From: Oceanithermus profundus DSM 14977
GTDB taxonomy: Bacteria; Deinococcota; Deinococci; Deinococcales; Marinithermaceae
NCBI RefSeq assembly: GCF_000183745.1
Contig: NC_014761.1
Coordinates: 744,001 to 808,000 of the forward strand
Reading direction: 5' to 3'
Length of the DNA: 64,000 nucleotides
Shown: positions 7,733-20,051 of the stretch, piece by piece
How positions within the stretch are numbered: the stretch's first letter is position 1
How the letters are laid out: each line of letters starts with the position of its first letter
Translations under genes and position numbers: made by a program
Notes under the pieces: generated by a model
Databases searched by the model: none
The model's input: only the letters and a program-made list of their open reading frames with translations
Told to the model about the DNA's origin: nothing

Positions 7733-9979
7733 CGTTTCTTCGATGATGGTCCGGTGTTCTTCGATGCCGGGGGCCGCACTCTTTGGTAGTAAAGGGCCCT
7801 GGTACAAATCCAGGGCCTGGGACACCATTCCGTTGCGCACGAGTTCCAGGAGGCGCGCGAAGTCTGCGTCCCATTCGACGGCGATGCGGTAAGGCTTGGA
7901 AGCCAGCGGGACGATTTCGCGCAGCCGCGAAAGGGTCGACTTGACGGTGCTCGGGCTCACCGAATCGCGGTACTGCGCCGCCAGCTCGCCCAGACTGAGG
8001 CCCCTCGGGTGCAAGGCCAGCAGGGCGAGCATTTCCGCATGGCTCAGGCGCAGCTCGAGGGGCGCGCCTTCCAGAGTGGCATGGCAACCGCCCAGAAAGT
8101 TAAGGGACAGCTTGCTGCCCCAGCCGAGCAACGGCAGGGCCTCGGGCGGCATAAAGAGCTGCAGGGCGCTGTCGTGCAGCGCAGCCGTCAGCGGCGACAC
8201 CTCGCGCATGATGCCCCGCGCTTCCTCGCGCTGCCCCAGGGCGTGCAGGGCGGCGGCGAGGTAAAACCTGAGTTTGTAAGGGGGCTCGATCGATATCTTT
8301 GAGAAAGTACTGCGCGCCCTTTCCAGGTGCTCAAGCGACGCCTCTTCCTGCTCCCCAAGTTGTGCGATGCCCAGGGCCGTTTCAGCCTGGGCGCGCGCAA
8401 ACCCGCCACCTTCGCGCGAAAAGGTGAGGGCCTCGCGGGCCAGGTCCAAAGCTCGCCGGGGCTCGCCCCAGCTGCGCAGGGCGTGGGCGGCGAACGGTGC
8501 GAGTAGAGCACGGTCTTTTCTCGCTGTTCGGTGCCAAAGTCGATCCAGTTTGTTTCGCGCCTCTTCGAGGTCGCCCTTCGTCCATGAATATTGAATCAGC
8601 GTGGTCATGGCGGCGCGCCACCAGCCGCCCAGGGTGTGCTGGTTCACGAAAGCCGTCAGCTCTTCGAAAAGCCCCGGTTCGGGGTTTCCCAGCAGCAACC
8701 CCGAGTAAAGGTAGCTGTTCACCTTGGTGATGCGGGCGATCGGATCGACTAGGTGCTCGCTTTGCAAGAGCGTATAAGCGTACCGTTTGTAATGATGGGC
8801 CTCTAACAAATGGCCTTTCCTGGAGAAGGCTATACCGAGCGCGTTGGCGTTCCGTATGGCGGCGTACGCGCTCCCGTCCTTTTCCGCCAGGCGCAGCGCT
8901 TTGAGGAGAAGATCGGTGTCGCGCAGCTCTCTGCCCAGGAAATAAAGCGTCAGCTCGTCTTCCCGCGCCGCTGCGGCCCGGCGCGCTTCTCGAAGCCGGA
9001 GTTCATGGGGAGCCAAAGAGCCCGCATAGACGGCGCGCAGACGGGGCGCTTCGTATTCTTCGAGGTGGGCTTCCACGGCGTCGCGCAGCCCTTCGTGCTT
9101 GCCCAGACGTTGCGCGGCGCCTACGAGCCACAGCAGAACTTCTTCGTCGGCGTGTCCACTCTCGATCAGGTTCAGCAAGATCTTGTACAGCTGCAACGAT
9201 TCACCGCGCCCGAGGAAGTAATAGCCCGCACCCGCGGCAAGCACCTCGCCTGTCCTTTCCTTGACATGAGAGGCGGCCATCTCGAGCGCCTCCTTCCAAA
9301 ACCCCTTCTCGAGGAGGTGCGAAAGGGCCTCTTCTGGATTTACAGCCACGGGTTGGGGTACCAGCAGCCTCGGTCCTCGCGGGCCCGGGCGCACGGGTTC
9401 GGGGATGGCGCTTTCTTGGTGCAGCCGGATTAATATTCGCTCGAAAACGCCCTCTGATTCTTCTATTACCCGATTCAGCACCTCCTGCCCGACCTTTTCG
9501 ACAAAGGTGAGAGAAAAATCTTCTACGCTCAAATGCAGGTCGCTGGCGCGTAAGAGACGTTCCGCTTTCTGTAAATCAAACTCATCCAGGTTTTCGCCGG
9601 CCAGGAACCAGCGGTCCTCTACCGAGGAGCAGTCCATCAGCCGCGCGACAAAATCGGGTGCCCGGTCAGCTCCCGTGATCGCGATGGTCATCGGCCGGAA
9701 GAGGTGCGCCTGTTTGGACCAAAGCTCGGTCAAAACCTGCCACTCCATCCCCAAAGGGAGGAGTAACCCCAACGCCGTCTGCACGGCGTCGGAGAAGGCG
9801 TTCCCGACGGTGACCGGATGATCCTGAGCTTCCCTACCAAGTTCAATCCAGACGCGGTGGTGCCCTTCGGGAGCGCGCATGAGGAAGGTGTCGGCTAGAT
9901 GGGCTGTGCCGTACTCTACAGGCGCTTCGACCTTGATGCTGCGTGCTCCCTCGAGCAGTCGCACCTTGGGATGCTCCAT
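7553..9979 (-). CDS. Large MalT/SARP-like transcriptional regulator with degenerate P-loop
   Basis: 808 residues from the ATG at 9979. The N-terminal part follows the MalT/STAND layout, but the Walker A that should read APxGYGKTTL is APVEYGTAHL (residues 19-28), lacking the lysine and Thr/Ser; RVWIELG and SDLHLSVEDFSLT match later MalT-type landmarks. The middle (about 250-610) is helical, TPR-like. The last about 195 residues resemble a SARP-type DNA-binding/BTAD region with a winged-helix segment (GLSLGELAAQY...STVKSTLSRLREIV). It runs opposite to, and only 12 nt from, the M16 peptidase gene. Likely a dedicated regulator that no longer binds ATP; alternative in-frame starts up to 10198 overlap the peptidase gene and are unlikely. 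Confidence 0.8.
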   Translation of the reverse strand: MEHPKVRLLEGARSIKVEAPVEYGTAHLADTFLMRAPEGHHRVWIELGREAQDHPVTVGNAFSDAVQTALGLLLPLGMEWQVLTELWSKQAHLFRPMTIAITGADRAPDFVARLMDCSSVEDRWFLAGENLDEFDLQKAERLLRASDLHLSVEDFSLTFVEKVGQEVLNRVIEESEGVFERILIRLHQESAIPEPVRPGPRGPRLLVPQPVAVNPEEALSHLLEKGFWKEALEMAASHVKERTGEVLAAGAGYYFLGRGESLQLYKILLNLIESGHADEEVLLWLVGAAQRLGKHEGLRDAVEAHLEEYEAPRLRAVYAGSLAPHELRLREARRAAAAREDELTLYFLGRELRDTDLLLKALRLAEKDGSAYAAIRNANALGIAFSRKGHLLEAHHYKRYAYTLLQSEHLVDPIARITKVNSYLYSGLLLGNPEPGLFEELTAFVNQHTLGGWWRAAMTTLIQYSWTKGDLEEARNKLDRLWHRTARKDRALLAPFAAHALRSWGEPRRALDLAREALTFSREGGGFARAQAETALGIAQLGEQEEASLEHLERARSTFSKISIEPPYKLRFYLAAALHALGQREEARGIMREVSPLTAALHDSALQLFMPPEALPLLGWGSKLSLNFLGGCHATLEGAPLELRLSHAEMLALLALHPRGLSLGELAAQYRDSVSPSTVKSTLSRLREIVPLASKPYRIAVEWDADFARLLELVRNGMVSQALDLYQGPLLPKSAAPGIEEHRTIIEETLRAAVLDQEDGPQVFNLAERLGDDLEVWEAARDRLLPGDSRRVIAEAQVRRLQRDYGIG

Positions 9980-9991
9980 GTTGGACTCATT

Positions 9992-11290
9992 ATGCTTAGT
10001 ACGACAACCCCCGGTCAACCTTATCCATCGCAAGATAACCCTGTGGAACGGTACACGGCTGGATACCTCAGCAACGGGGTGGGTTACCTGCTCGCACCCC
10101 GCATCCATGCGCACGTCACGCACGTGGACGTTTTCTTGCGAGCCGGGCCGAGGTACGAACGCGAGGCGATCAACGGCGTCACCCACTACCTCGAGCACTT
10201 ACTCGTCAACCCAGCCTACTTTCGTGGTGCGCTAAAGAAGCTGTGGGGCGCACTCGAAAATCAGGGGGCCACTTTGGGCGCATGGACCGGCAAAGAATTC
10301 TTGATGCTCAGGATCGTGGTTCCCGCCGAAGCTGCTACAAAGGCGCTGGACTTCGCCAGAGCGATGCTCGAACCTGCACGCATACGGAAGGCCGACGTTG
10401 AAGCCGAGCGTCCCGTGATCCTCGACGAGCTGATGCGGCGGCGGTACTCCGCGCAGCAGGCGTTCCTCATCGTTGAAGAGGCGCTGTTCCGCGGTGGCTA
10501 CGGGCGGCCCATCCTCGGCAAGGAGGCCACCGTGCGCGAACTAACCTACAAGGAGATCAAAGACTGGGCCGAACGCGCGACCGCCGCCGACTCCATACGC
10601 GTCGTCGTGTCGGGGAGTGTAGGGGAGGGTGCCATAGCCGGGGTCGAGCGCCTTGGAGACCTGGAAAAAGGGGAACCTTTGTACGACGAAGGGTATGTGG
10701 AGGTCGCACCTCGGTTCGTTGCAATCCCGGGCGATTCTCCCAGGGTGCGGTTGCTTCTTGCCTTCCCCGGTCCTGGAATGAACCGGGAGGACCGCTTTGC
10801 CAGCGAAGTGCTCGCTTACCTGTCCGGTGCCGGACTGAGGTCACGGATATTCCAGGACCTGCGGCAAAAGCGCGGTCTCGCGTACGAGGTATTCGGTGGA
10901 TCCATACACTACGAAAACGCCGGCTTGCTGTTCTTCAATGTCGAGCTTGCGAGGGAGCGTTTGCTTGATGGTTTCCGGGTCCTCATTGGCAGCGTCCGCT
11001 CCATTTCCGATTTGGATTTGAGTAGCGAAGATACGACCCGTGCCGTTGAGGGGCTCGTGATGAGTCTACTGCAGCAGACCGAAACCGCCCAGGTATCGCA
11101 AAAGCTCGGCATGAACTGGCTTCATGACAACTTATTTTTCCCGTCACGTGAGGCCATGAGGTACCGGCGCGTTTCGCCCGCCGACGTGCGCGGAATCGCC
11201 GAAAAATACCTGAAAACCGAGACGATGGCCATGGCGGCCGTCGGCGTTGGGGCAGGGGAGCTTACCGAAATGATGGAGGTGATGCAATGA
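9992..11290 (+). CDS. M16 family zinc metallopeptidase (single-domain pair, PqqF/AlbF-like role)
   Basis: Candidate leader peptidase of the RiPP locus. 432 residues. The inverted zinc motif HYLEH (His65, Glu68, His69) is followed after exactly 76 residues by Glu146 (in ILDELMRRR), matching the HxxEH-x76-E signature, so it should be catalytically active. A second M16 half follows, with the substrate-site RGLAYEVFGG motif near 300. The start at 9992 leaves 12 nt to the divergent regulator; an in-frame upstream start at 9899 would overlap that gene. The stop overlaps the next gene by 4 nt. M16 enzymes process PQQ and subtilosin precursors, which supports the role by analogy only. Confidence 0.88.
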   Translation: MLSTTTPGQPYPSQDNPVERYTAGYLSNGVGYLLAPRIHAHVTHVDVFLRAGPRYEREAINGVTHYLEHLLVNPAYFRGALKKLWGALENQGATLGAWTGKEFLMLRIVVPAEAATKALDFARAMLEPARIRKADVEAERPVILDELMRRRYSAQQAFLIVEEALFRGGYGRPILGKEATVRELTYKEIKDWAERATAADSIRVVVSGSVGEGAIAGVERLGDLEKGEPLYDEGYVEVAPRFVAIPGDSPRVRLLLAFPGPGMNREDRFASEVLAYLSGAGLRSRIFQDLRQKRGLAYEVFGGSIHYENAGLLFFNVELARERLLDGFRVLIGSVRSISDLDLSSEDTTRAVEGLVMSLLQQTETAQVSQKLGMNWLHDNLFFPSREAMRYRRVSPADVRGIAEKYLKTETMAMAAVGVGAGELTEMMEVMQ

Positions 11291-11775
11291 CGCACTCCCA
11301 GGATGCGATCGGGAAGACGAGCTGGCCGGTGATCCGCGCTTTGTTGGAAACCCCTGCGACCGTTCGTGAGCTCTCCATGCGTACGCGTCTGCCCATGGCG
11401 TTGATTCACGAGGAGCTTGCACATCTGCAGCGCCACGGCCTTCTCGAGGAGGTCGGGGTGCGCCATGTAGGAGGCTTTCGCGAGCGCGTCTACAGGCTGG
11501 CCGACGAAGCCGCCTCCCTTTCCGCGACGGGGTTGAAAGGGGCGCTGGAGACCGTCGAACAGGGAATGTTGAGGGTGGCGGCGACGAAGGGGCAGGGCTT
11601 CTTTACGCTGGTGATGAAGCGAACGAGCCGCGAGACGGCCAACGAGGCGTACCGGAGCCTCGTGGACCTCCGCAGCCGCCTAAACAAGATTCCCGAAGCC
11701 TATGACCTGGAAGACGGTGTTCTGCTCTACGTAGCCCTGAGTCCATGGGTGGAAGAGTTGGAGGGTGGCCGGTGA
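11287..11775 (+). CDS. Winged-helix DNA-binding protein
   Basis: 162 residues. Residues about 12-70 form an ArsR/MarR-like winged helix: ATVRELSMRTRLPMALIHEE (helix-turn-helix) then LQRHGLLEEVG and a wing ending in RVYRLAD. The C-terminal half is helical with a last strand DGVLLYVALS and may bind a ligand or dimerise. It is translationally coupled to the M16 gene (ATGA overlap) and to the exporter gene (GTGA overlap), so the three form one operon. It may regulate the locus or sense the peptide product; no ligand can be inferred. Confidence 0.75.
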   Translation: MTHSQDAIGKTSWPVIRALLETPATVRELSMRTRLPMALIHEELAHLQRHGLLEEVGVRHVGGFRERVYRLADEAASLSATGLKGALETVEQGMLRVAATKGQGFFTLVMKRTSRETANEAYRSLVDLRSRLNKIPEAYDLEDGVLLYVALSPWVEELEGGR

Positions 11776-13087
11776 ACCACCCGCTCAAAAACCCCAATTT
11801 CCGCACCTACCTCGTCGCTCGCCTGTTTGGTGCGCTGGGTTCGTACATGATGGAAGTGGCCTTGATGTGGTGGGCGCTGGAGGCCACCGGCCGGAACGAT
11901 TCGGTGGCCTGGGTGGCGCTTACCATGTCGATCGTTGGTATGGCGGCGTCTCCGTTCGGTGGGGTGCTTGCCGACCGCACCCACAAAGTAGGGCTGGCTT
12001 CGATGGGCTATGCGCTTGGCATGCTGGCGCCCGCCACTGCGGCGGCGCTGCTGCTTTCCGGTCACCTTACTTTCGGCCTCGTAGTGGCGATTGTGGCGGT
12101 GGACAATCTCATTTCATCGTTCTTCGCTCCTGCCAACCATGCCCTAGGTCCGCTTCTTCTCACCAAAGAGCAGTACTCGCAGGGAACGGCAATGGCCCAG
12201 GGGATGTCCAAGCTGTTGCGCATGGCTTCGATGCCGCTAGGGGGGATGCTGGTCGCCGTGCTCGGCGTGGCGGCGACGTTGCTCATCACCGCGTCGGTCT
12301 ACCTGATCGCCGCTTTGATCGTTCGATTCGTCGAGGAGCCACGAGCGGCCCGCGTAGTCTCAGCTTCGACGCCCGCCAGCGAGGGGGATGCGGCCGGGTC
12401 GGCTGCGGAGCAGCCGCATGCGTCGCTGCGGCAGCGATGGATCGACCCGCTGACTGCGACAGCGAAGATGCTTTTCGGCGTACCGCTTCTTGCCGCGGCC
12501 CTGTTCATGGTGGGGCTGCTCAACTTCATCCTTTCGCCCATAGGCGTCATGATGGCGCCGTACGCCAAGTCGCTTGGGGGCGGAGCAGAAGGATACGGAC
12601 TGCTCCTTGCCGGGGTTACCGCCGGTGAACTGTTGGGATACGCCGTGTTCACAACGTTTCGTAGCCCTCGATCGCTCCCGCTTATCTTGGGGGGCAGTAT
12701 GATGATGGGCCTGTCCATCGGGGTGCTGGCGTGGGTGACGAGCCTTTGGCTTGCCGTCGTTGCACTGGCGATTTCGGGGTTTGGGGCGGTGGCCGTGGGG
12801 GTGCACCTCGACGCGCTCGCGATCAAGCTGATTCCAAGGGAGTTCATGGGGCGTGCGTTGAGCATGATCGGCGTCCTGTTGAATGGCCTGGGCCCGCTAG
12901 GGCTCGTCGTGGCGGGATTCGCCCTCAAGACCCTGTCGTTCCCCGTGATTTTCAACGTCATTTCCGGGCTTCTAATCGTGGCTTCGTTGCTATGGCTGTG
13001 GCCTTCGATCGTGCGAGCCATTCAGGACGCCGAGTCGGAGCCGGCAGTGACCGATGATGCCGCCGAAGCCGCCGTTGGAGAAACGGC

Positions 13088-13091
<4 letters not shown>
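11772..13091 (+). CDS. MFS-family exporter
   Basis: Major facilitator transporter, probable efflux pump for the peptide product. 439 residues with about 12 hydrophobic segments and a charged central loop around residues 195-225 (SASTPASEGDAAGSAAEQPH). The loop between segments 2 and 3 carries GGVLADRTHK, the MFS motif A region. The GTG at 11772 is chosen because it overlaps the upstream stop (GTGA) and starts a typical MFS N terminus (NHPLKNPNFRTYL). Last gene of the operon; its stop overlaps the convergent acyl-CoA dehydrogenase gene by 4 nt. Substrate inferred from context only. Confidence 0.85.
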
Positions 13092-14209
<1,118 letters not shown>

Positions 14210-14330
14210 CACCGCCAGCGTATCACGGAAACGACACCTTGCGGCGAAAAAGCGTAGGACGAACGGCGGCCGTACCGCGCGGCGCGGCCGCTTCCCGGCA
14301 GCGCGCGGCGCGTGGTGTACGATGGTGCTG

Positions 14331-14981
14331 GTGAAAGCGCCGGTGCTCCTCAAGTACAAACTCAGCTACGCCGGACGCGAAGCGGGGGAGCAGCAGCTCC
14401 GCTACGAGCGCACCCGTTCGGGCGCGCGCATGACCCTGACCGCCGACGTGGCCTTGCCGCTGCCGCGCACCAAACAGCGCTGGGTCAGCGAGATGGACGC
14501 CCGCGGCGTGCCCCTGAAGTTCAGCGAACGCGTCGAGGGCCGCCAGAACAAGGTCTACGAGGTGGAGTTCCTGCGCGAGGACGGCGTCGTCGTCACGCGG
14601 GGCGAGCCCGAGTTCGTGCTGCCCTACACGGTCGATTACCACGATCCGCTCTCGCTCATCCTGGCCCTGGGCCAGAGCGAAGCTGCGGTGGTCACCCTGC
14701 CGCTTTTGGGCGGGCGGGTGCACGCCGAGCGCGTGGGCGAGGAGACGCTCGCGCTGCCCTGGGGCGAGGTCCAGGCGCGCGCCTGGCGGCTGCGCCCGGG
14801 CGTGAGCCTGATCTACTACGACCCCGAGGGTTACCCGCTGCGGTTCTCGCAGCAGGTGGGCGGGCACGTCTTCGAAGCCGAGCTCACCGAGGTCGTGCAC
14901 GAGCCCGAACCCGAAGAGCGCCCCGAAAAGAAGAAGAAGTCGCGCCGCCGCGGCGGTCGCCGCCGGCGCCGCCGGAGGTGA
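14331..14981 (+). CDS. DUF3108-like protein with Lys/Arg-rich tail
   Basis: Function unknown. About 216 residues of mostly beta structure in the manner of DUF3108 proteins (strand pairs such as [14 protein letters not shown] and VYEVEFL). The last 18 residues are almost all Lys and Arg ([18 protein letters not shown]), suggesting nucleic acid or membrane binding. A box TACGAT ends exactly 7 nt before the GTG at 14331, arguing for a leaderless start there; the in-frame ATG at 14322 lies inside that -10 box. The stop lies just before hisD, so the pair is co-transcribed. Confidence 0.72.
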   Translation: MKAPVLLKYKLSYAGREAGEQQLRYERTRSGARMTLTADVALPLPRTKQRWVSEMDARGVPLKFSERVEGRQNKVYEVEFLREDGVVVTRGEPEFVLPYTVDYHDPLSLILALGQSEAAVVTLPLLGGRVHAERVGEETLALPWGEVQARAWRLRPGVSLIYYDPEGYPLRFSQQVGGHVFEAELTEVVHEPEPEERPEKKKKSRRRGGRRRRRRR

Positions 14982-14983
14982 AC

Positions 14984-16282
<1,299 letters not shown>

Positions 16283-16294
<12 letters not shown>

Positions 16295-16828
16295 ATACTT
16301 CAGGTGCGCGAAAAACAGCAGGCCGCCGGTGGCCAGCGCCGCGAGCGTGACCTCGGCGTCGCCCGTGAGCCAGAAGGCCACCGGCGCCAGGAAGAGCGCC
16401 GCCACGGCGAAGCTCTTGTAGGCGTCGCGGCTCAGGAGCCAGCCCCCGGCCCAGGCCAGGGCAAGGACGAACACCGCGCCGGGTTGCACGGCCAGCCAGA
16501 CGCCAGCGGCGGTGGCCACCCCCTTGCCGCCGCGGCAGCGGATCCAGATCGAGCAAAGGTGGCCCGCCACCGCGGCCACGCCCCCGGCCAGCGCGCCGGC
16601 GGTGCCGCCCAGGAGCGCCCCGTAGAAGACGGCCAGGAACCCCTTGAAGACGTCGAGCAGCAACACCATCAGGCCGGGCACCACGCCCAGCACCCGGATG
16701 GCGTTGATCGCGCCGGGGTTGCCCGAGCCCTCGGCGAGCAGGTTCTTCTTCTGGATCCAGCCGAACCACACCGCAAAGGGCAGGCTGCCCAGAAGGTAGC
16801 CCACGGCCACGGCGTAGAGGACGTCCAA
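16283..16828 (-). CDS. plsY: Acyl-phosphate glycerol-3-phosphate acyltransferase
   Basis: Integral membrane enzyme that moves an acyl group from acyl phosphate to glycerol 3-phosphate, the first step of phospholipid synthesis. 181 residues with several membrane spans. The three PlsY motifs are present: [14 protein letters not shown], the [18 protein letters not shown] phosphate loop, and a downstream conserved segment. The apparent start is a TTG at 16828, 2 nt after the stop of the upstream B12-binding gene; a GTG a few codons later (before GYLLGSLPF) is an alternative. Cotranscribed with the upstream gene. Confidence 0.93.
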
Positions 16829-16830
16829 GG

Positions 16831-17241
<411 letters not shown>

Positions 17242-17262
17242 TGCCCCCATTGTAGCAGCCGC

Positions 17263-19056
17263 CTAGGAGCGGGCGGCGGCCTCGTTCAGGTGGCGCAGCA
17301 CCGCCTCCGCGGCGCGGCGGTTCATGCCCGGAAGTTCAGCGAGCCGCTCCGGGGGGGTGGCCCGCAGCTCTTCCAGGGTGGAGAAGCGTTCGAGCAGCAC
17401 CTTCTTGCGCGCCGGGCCGATGCCGGGAATGTCGTCGAAGACGCTCTTCAGCGTTTTCTTTCCCCGCAGCTGGCGGTTGTAGGCGAGGCCGAAACGGTGG
17501 GTCTCGTCGCGCAGGTGGATCAGCAGACGCAGCCCCGGGTCGTCGAGCGGCCGCATCACCCGCTCGCCGCTGGGCAGCACCAGCACCTCCTCGCGCTTGG
17601 CCAGCCCCACCAGCGGCAGGCTGACGCCGGCGCGCTCGAGCGCCTTCTGGGCGGCGCGCACCTGACCCAAGCCGCCGTCGATGAGCAGCAGGTCGGGGCT
17701 TTCCATCTTGGTCTGGAGGCTGCCGGTGAAGCGGCGGTAGACGGCCTCCTCCATGGCCTTGTAGTCGTCCGGCTTGCCCGCCAGGCCGCGGATGCGCATC
17801 CGCCGGTACTGGCTCTTCTTGGGCCGGCCGCCTTCGAAGACCGCGATCGCCGCCACCACCGCGGTTCCGAAGAGGTTGGAGACGTCGTAGCCTTCGATCC
17901 GCCAGGGCCGGCGGGCGAGCCCCAGGGCCCGCTGCAGGCTGGCGAGCGCCGGGTGGTCGCCGCGCTTCTCCAGCCGCGCCAGCTCCACCTCGAGCCCGGC
18001 GCGGGCGTTCTCGCTGGCGAACTGCACCAGCCGCACTTTCTCGCCGCGTTTGGGGACCCGCAATTCCACCTTGCGCCCGGCGCGCTCCGCCAGCGCCCGG
18101 GCGAAGACCTCCTGCCCCTCGGTCGCCAGCGGCAGCAGCACCAGCGGCGGCAGCGGCGAGGCCACCAGGTAGTAGTCGCGCAGGAAGGCCTCGAGTACCT
18201 CGGCGTCCGTGGCCTCGCCGGCGTTTTCGACGAAACGGCTGGTGCGCCCCAACATGCGGCCGCCGCGGATCTGGAAGAGCTGGACCATGGCGTAGGCCCC
18301 GCTGCGGGCCAGCCCCACCGCGTCCAGATCGCCCAGCCCGACGGCGTAGGCCTGCTGGCCGGAGGCGAAGAAGCGCTCGAGCGCCCGGATCTGGTCGCGC
18401 AGCTCGGCGGCCAGCTCGAAGTGCTGCGCCCGCGCCGCCTCCTCCATGCGCACCGCCAGCTCCTCCAGCAGGTCGTCCACCCGGCCGTCGAGCAGCTGCT
18501 CCACCCGCCGCACCACCCGGGCGTATGCCTCGGGGTCGGCCCGGCCTACGCAGGGGGCGAGGCAGCGGCCCATGGCGTGGTTCAGGCAGGGACGCCGCCG
18601 TTTCTTCATGGGCACGCCCGAGTTCTTGCGCAGCGGGAAGACCCGGTCCACCAGCCGCTTGATCCGCCGCACCGCCCCGGCGTCGGGGAAGGGGCCCCAG
18701 TAGCGGGCGCCGTCGTCCTCGACCCGGCGGGTGACGACGAGCGTCGGGAAGGTTTCGTTCGTCAGCTTGAGGAAGGGGTAGTGCTTGTCGTCCTTCATCA
18801 GGACGTTGAACTCGGGCCGGTGGGCCTTGATCAGGTTGGCCTCGAGCAAGAGCGCCTCGACCTCGTCGCGGGTGACGATGAACTCGAGCGCGTCGGCTTC
18901 CGCGAAGATGCGCCCGGCCTTGTCCTCGCCGTGGGCGTAGTGGTTCACCCGCGCGCGCAGGTTCTTGGCCTTGCCCACGTAGATCACCCGCCCGTCCCGT
19001 TTCCACAGGTAGACGCCGGGCCGGGACGGCAGGCGGGGGAGGTCGCTCGCCTTCAC
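17263..19056 (-). CDS. uvrC: Excinuclease ABC subunit C
   Basis: Makes both incisions in nucleotide excision repair with UvrA and UvrB. 597 residues, normal length. An N-terminal GIY-YIG nuclease (GVYLWKRDGRVIYVGKAKNL, residues 14-33) makes the 3' cut, a UvrB-binding UVR motif lies near 200, a RNase H-like 5' nuclease domain follows (YDVSNLFGTAVVA, LLIDGGLGQV), and C-terminal helix-hairpin-helix motifs (DIPGIGPARKKVLLERF) bind DNA. The start is a GTG at 19056 with TAAACT ending 6 nt upstream. A cysteine cluster near CLNHAMGRCLAPC may hold the Fe-S site reported for UvrC. Confidence 0.97.
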   Translation of the reverse strand: MKASDLPRLPSRPGVYLWKRDGRVIYVGKAKNLRARVNHYAHGEDKAGRIFAEADALEFIVTRDEVEALLLEANLIKAHRPEFNVLMKDDKHYPFLKLTNETFPTLVVTRRVEDDGARYWGPFPDAGAVRRIKRLVDRVFPLRKNSGVPMKKRRRPCLNHAMGRCLAPCVGRADPEAYARVVRRVEQLLDGRVDDLLEELAVRMEEAARAQHFELAAELRDQIRALERFFASGQQAYAVGLGDLDAVGLARSGAYAMVQLFQIRGGRMLGRTSRFVENAGEATDAEVLEAFLRDYYLVASPLPPLVLLPLATEGQEVFARALAERAGRKVELRVPKRGEKVRLVQFASENARAGLEVELARLEKRGDHPALASLQRALGLARRPWRIEGYDVSNLFGTAVVAAIAVFEGGRPKKSQYRRMRIRGLAGKPDDYKAMEEAVYRRFTGSLQTKMESPDLLLIDGGLGQVRAAQKALERAGVSLPLVGLAKREEVLVLPSGERVMRPLDDPGLRLLIHLRDETHRFGLAYNRQLRGKKTLKSVFDDIPGIGPARKKVLLERFSTLEELRATPPERLAELPGMNRRAAEAVLRHLNEAAARS

Positions 19057-19429
19057 GGCCCTAGTTTATGCGGAGGGGGGATGAAACGGATGCAAGACCC
19101 GGCCTCGCGGTCTGCGCCCCTAGGCCAGAAACACGGGTTGCTTGAGATTCGGGATGTGGGGTGTAGGGGTGGTGCGTGGGCCGGTCATGCATCGGCGATA
19201 GACGTTTGTATCACATCGCACCAACAACCCCCGTCCCGGCCGGAGGGCGAGAAAACAGCCGGACAACATAAAACCGGCCACGGCTTGACGACCCGGTCTG
19301 GACCCCAGCTTCCGCTGGGGTGACGAGGTTTCGTCGTGAGTGTTTTTGCCATGGGCGTTTTGTCGAGAACCGATGAATTCGTTATCGCGAGCACTGCGAA
19401 TCGACTTTATCATTCCAATCAATCCCGTC

Positions 19430-19469
19430 ATTCCAGCCAAGCAGGCCCCTGGCCTGCGCGAGCTGGAAT
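19430..19469. repeat. 40-nt hairpin repeat, copy 1
   Basis: Two nested perfect stems: ATTCCAGC pairs with GCTGGAAT and CAGGCC with GGCCTG, loop CCT. The same 40-nt unit with the same flanks (GTC before, CCAGAGC after, then GGTGAGCGCT) occurs at 59910-59949 with 1-2 base changes. Confidence 0.85.
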
Positions 19470-19742
19470 CCAGAGCCTAAAGCATGGTGAGCGCTACGCT
19501 GCTGTCTCAACGGTCCTGTACACGACGACTTAACCGTGGATTCTGAGCCCGGCACGGGCCCGATGGGCCGGCTACGCCGGGGTGTGGGATGCGGGGTGTA
19601 GGGGGCAGGAAAACCCAACATCGTGTTCTGATGCGTTGCGTCCAAGCCCGTTCGTGTGCTTCTGAAAAACAAACCCCACCCCCTACATCCTGCCTTTCCT
19701 GTATCCCCGGGCGGGCGAGCTATTAGCGAACGAGACCCGGGT

Positions 19743-19827
19743 GCCCGCCCTGAACTTGATTCAGGGCCTGCCCCTGCGAAAGCAGGGGTCCATACTGTAC
19801 GAACAGCCGAGGTTTCGTTGCCGTTGA
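19743..19827 (+). repeat. 85-nt repeat module, copy 1
   Basis: Begins GCCCGCCCTGAACTTGATTC and ends GAGGTTTCGTTGCCGTTGAC. It matches 60410-60494 almost base for base except that the second internal hairpin is CCCCTGCGAAAGCAGGGG here and CCCCGGACTTGATCCGGGG there. Confidence 0.85.
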
Positions 19828-20051
19828 CGGCCCCGCCACAGGCCGCAGGCTACTTGCCACAGGCCTTGCCGTTACCATGCACTACGAACTACGCGCCACG
19901 AACTGATCGGGCGGACACATTGGTCCGCCCCTACTACGTACTACGTACCGATTTTCCACATGCCCCAGGCCACAAGTCGGCTCTGATACTGCGCGCCCCG
20001 CGCTACGCAGATCAATGACTTTCGCCCCGGGCCCTGCGCTATTATGGGCCC

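Larger units (their letters stand above)
19120..20000. repeat. Intergenic repeat island 1 (mosaic of small hairpin repeats)
   Basis: About 0.9 kb without a credible gene between uvrC and a small hypothetical gene. It is built of short imperfect palindromes and words also found at 37.7 kb (inverted) and 59.8-60.6 kb: the ATTCCAGC/GCTGGAAT hairpin (19430-19469), CCCTGAACTTGATTCAGGG (19748-19766), CCCCTGCGAAAGCAGGGG (19771-19788), and a GGGCGGA/TCCGCCC hairpin near 19907-19930. Frames through it are low-complexity and lack ribosome sites. Looks like an accretion of REP-like elements rather than a decayed gene. Confidence 0.8.

Noticed and set aside
19656-20018. 120-codon frame in repeat island 1
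   Set aside because: Runs through shared hairpin repeats with no ribosome site.
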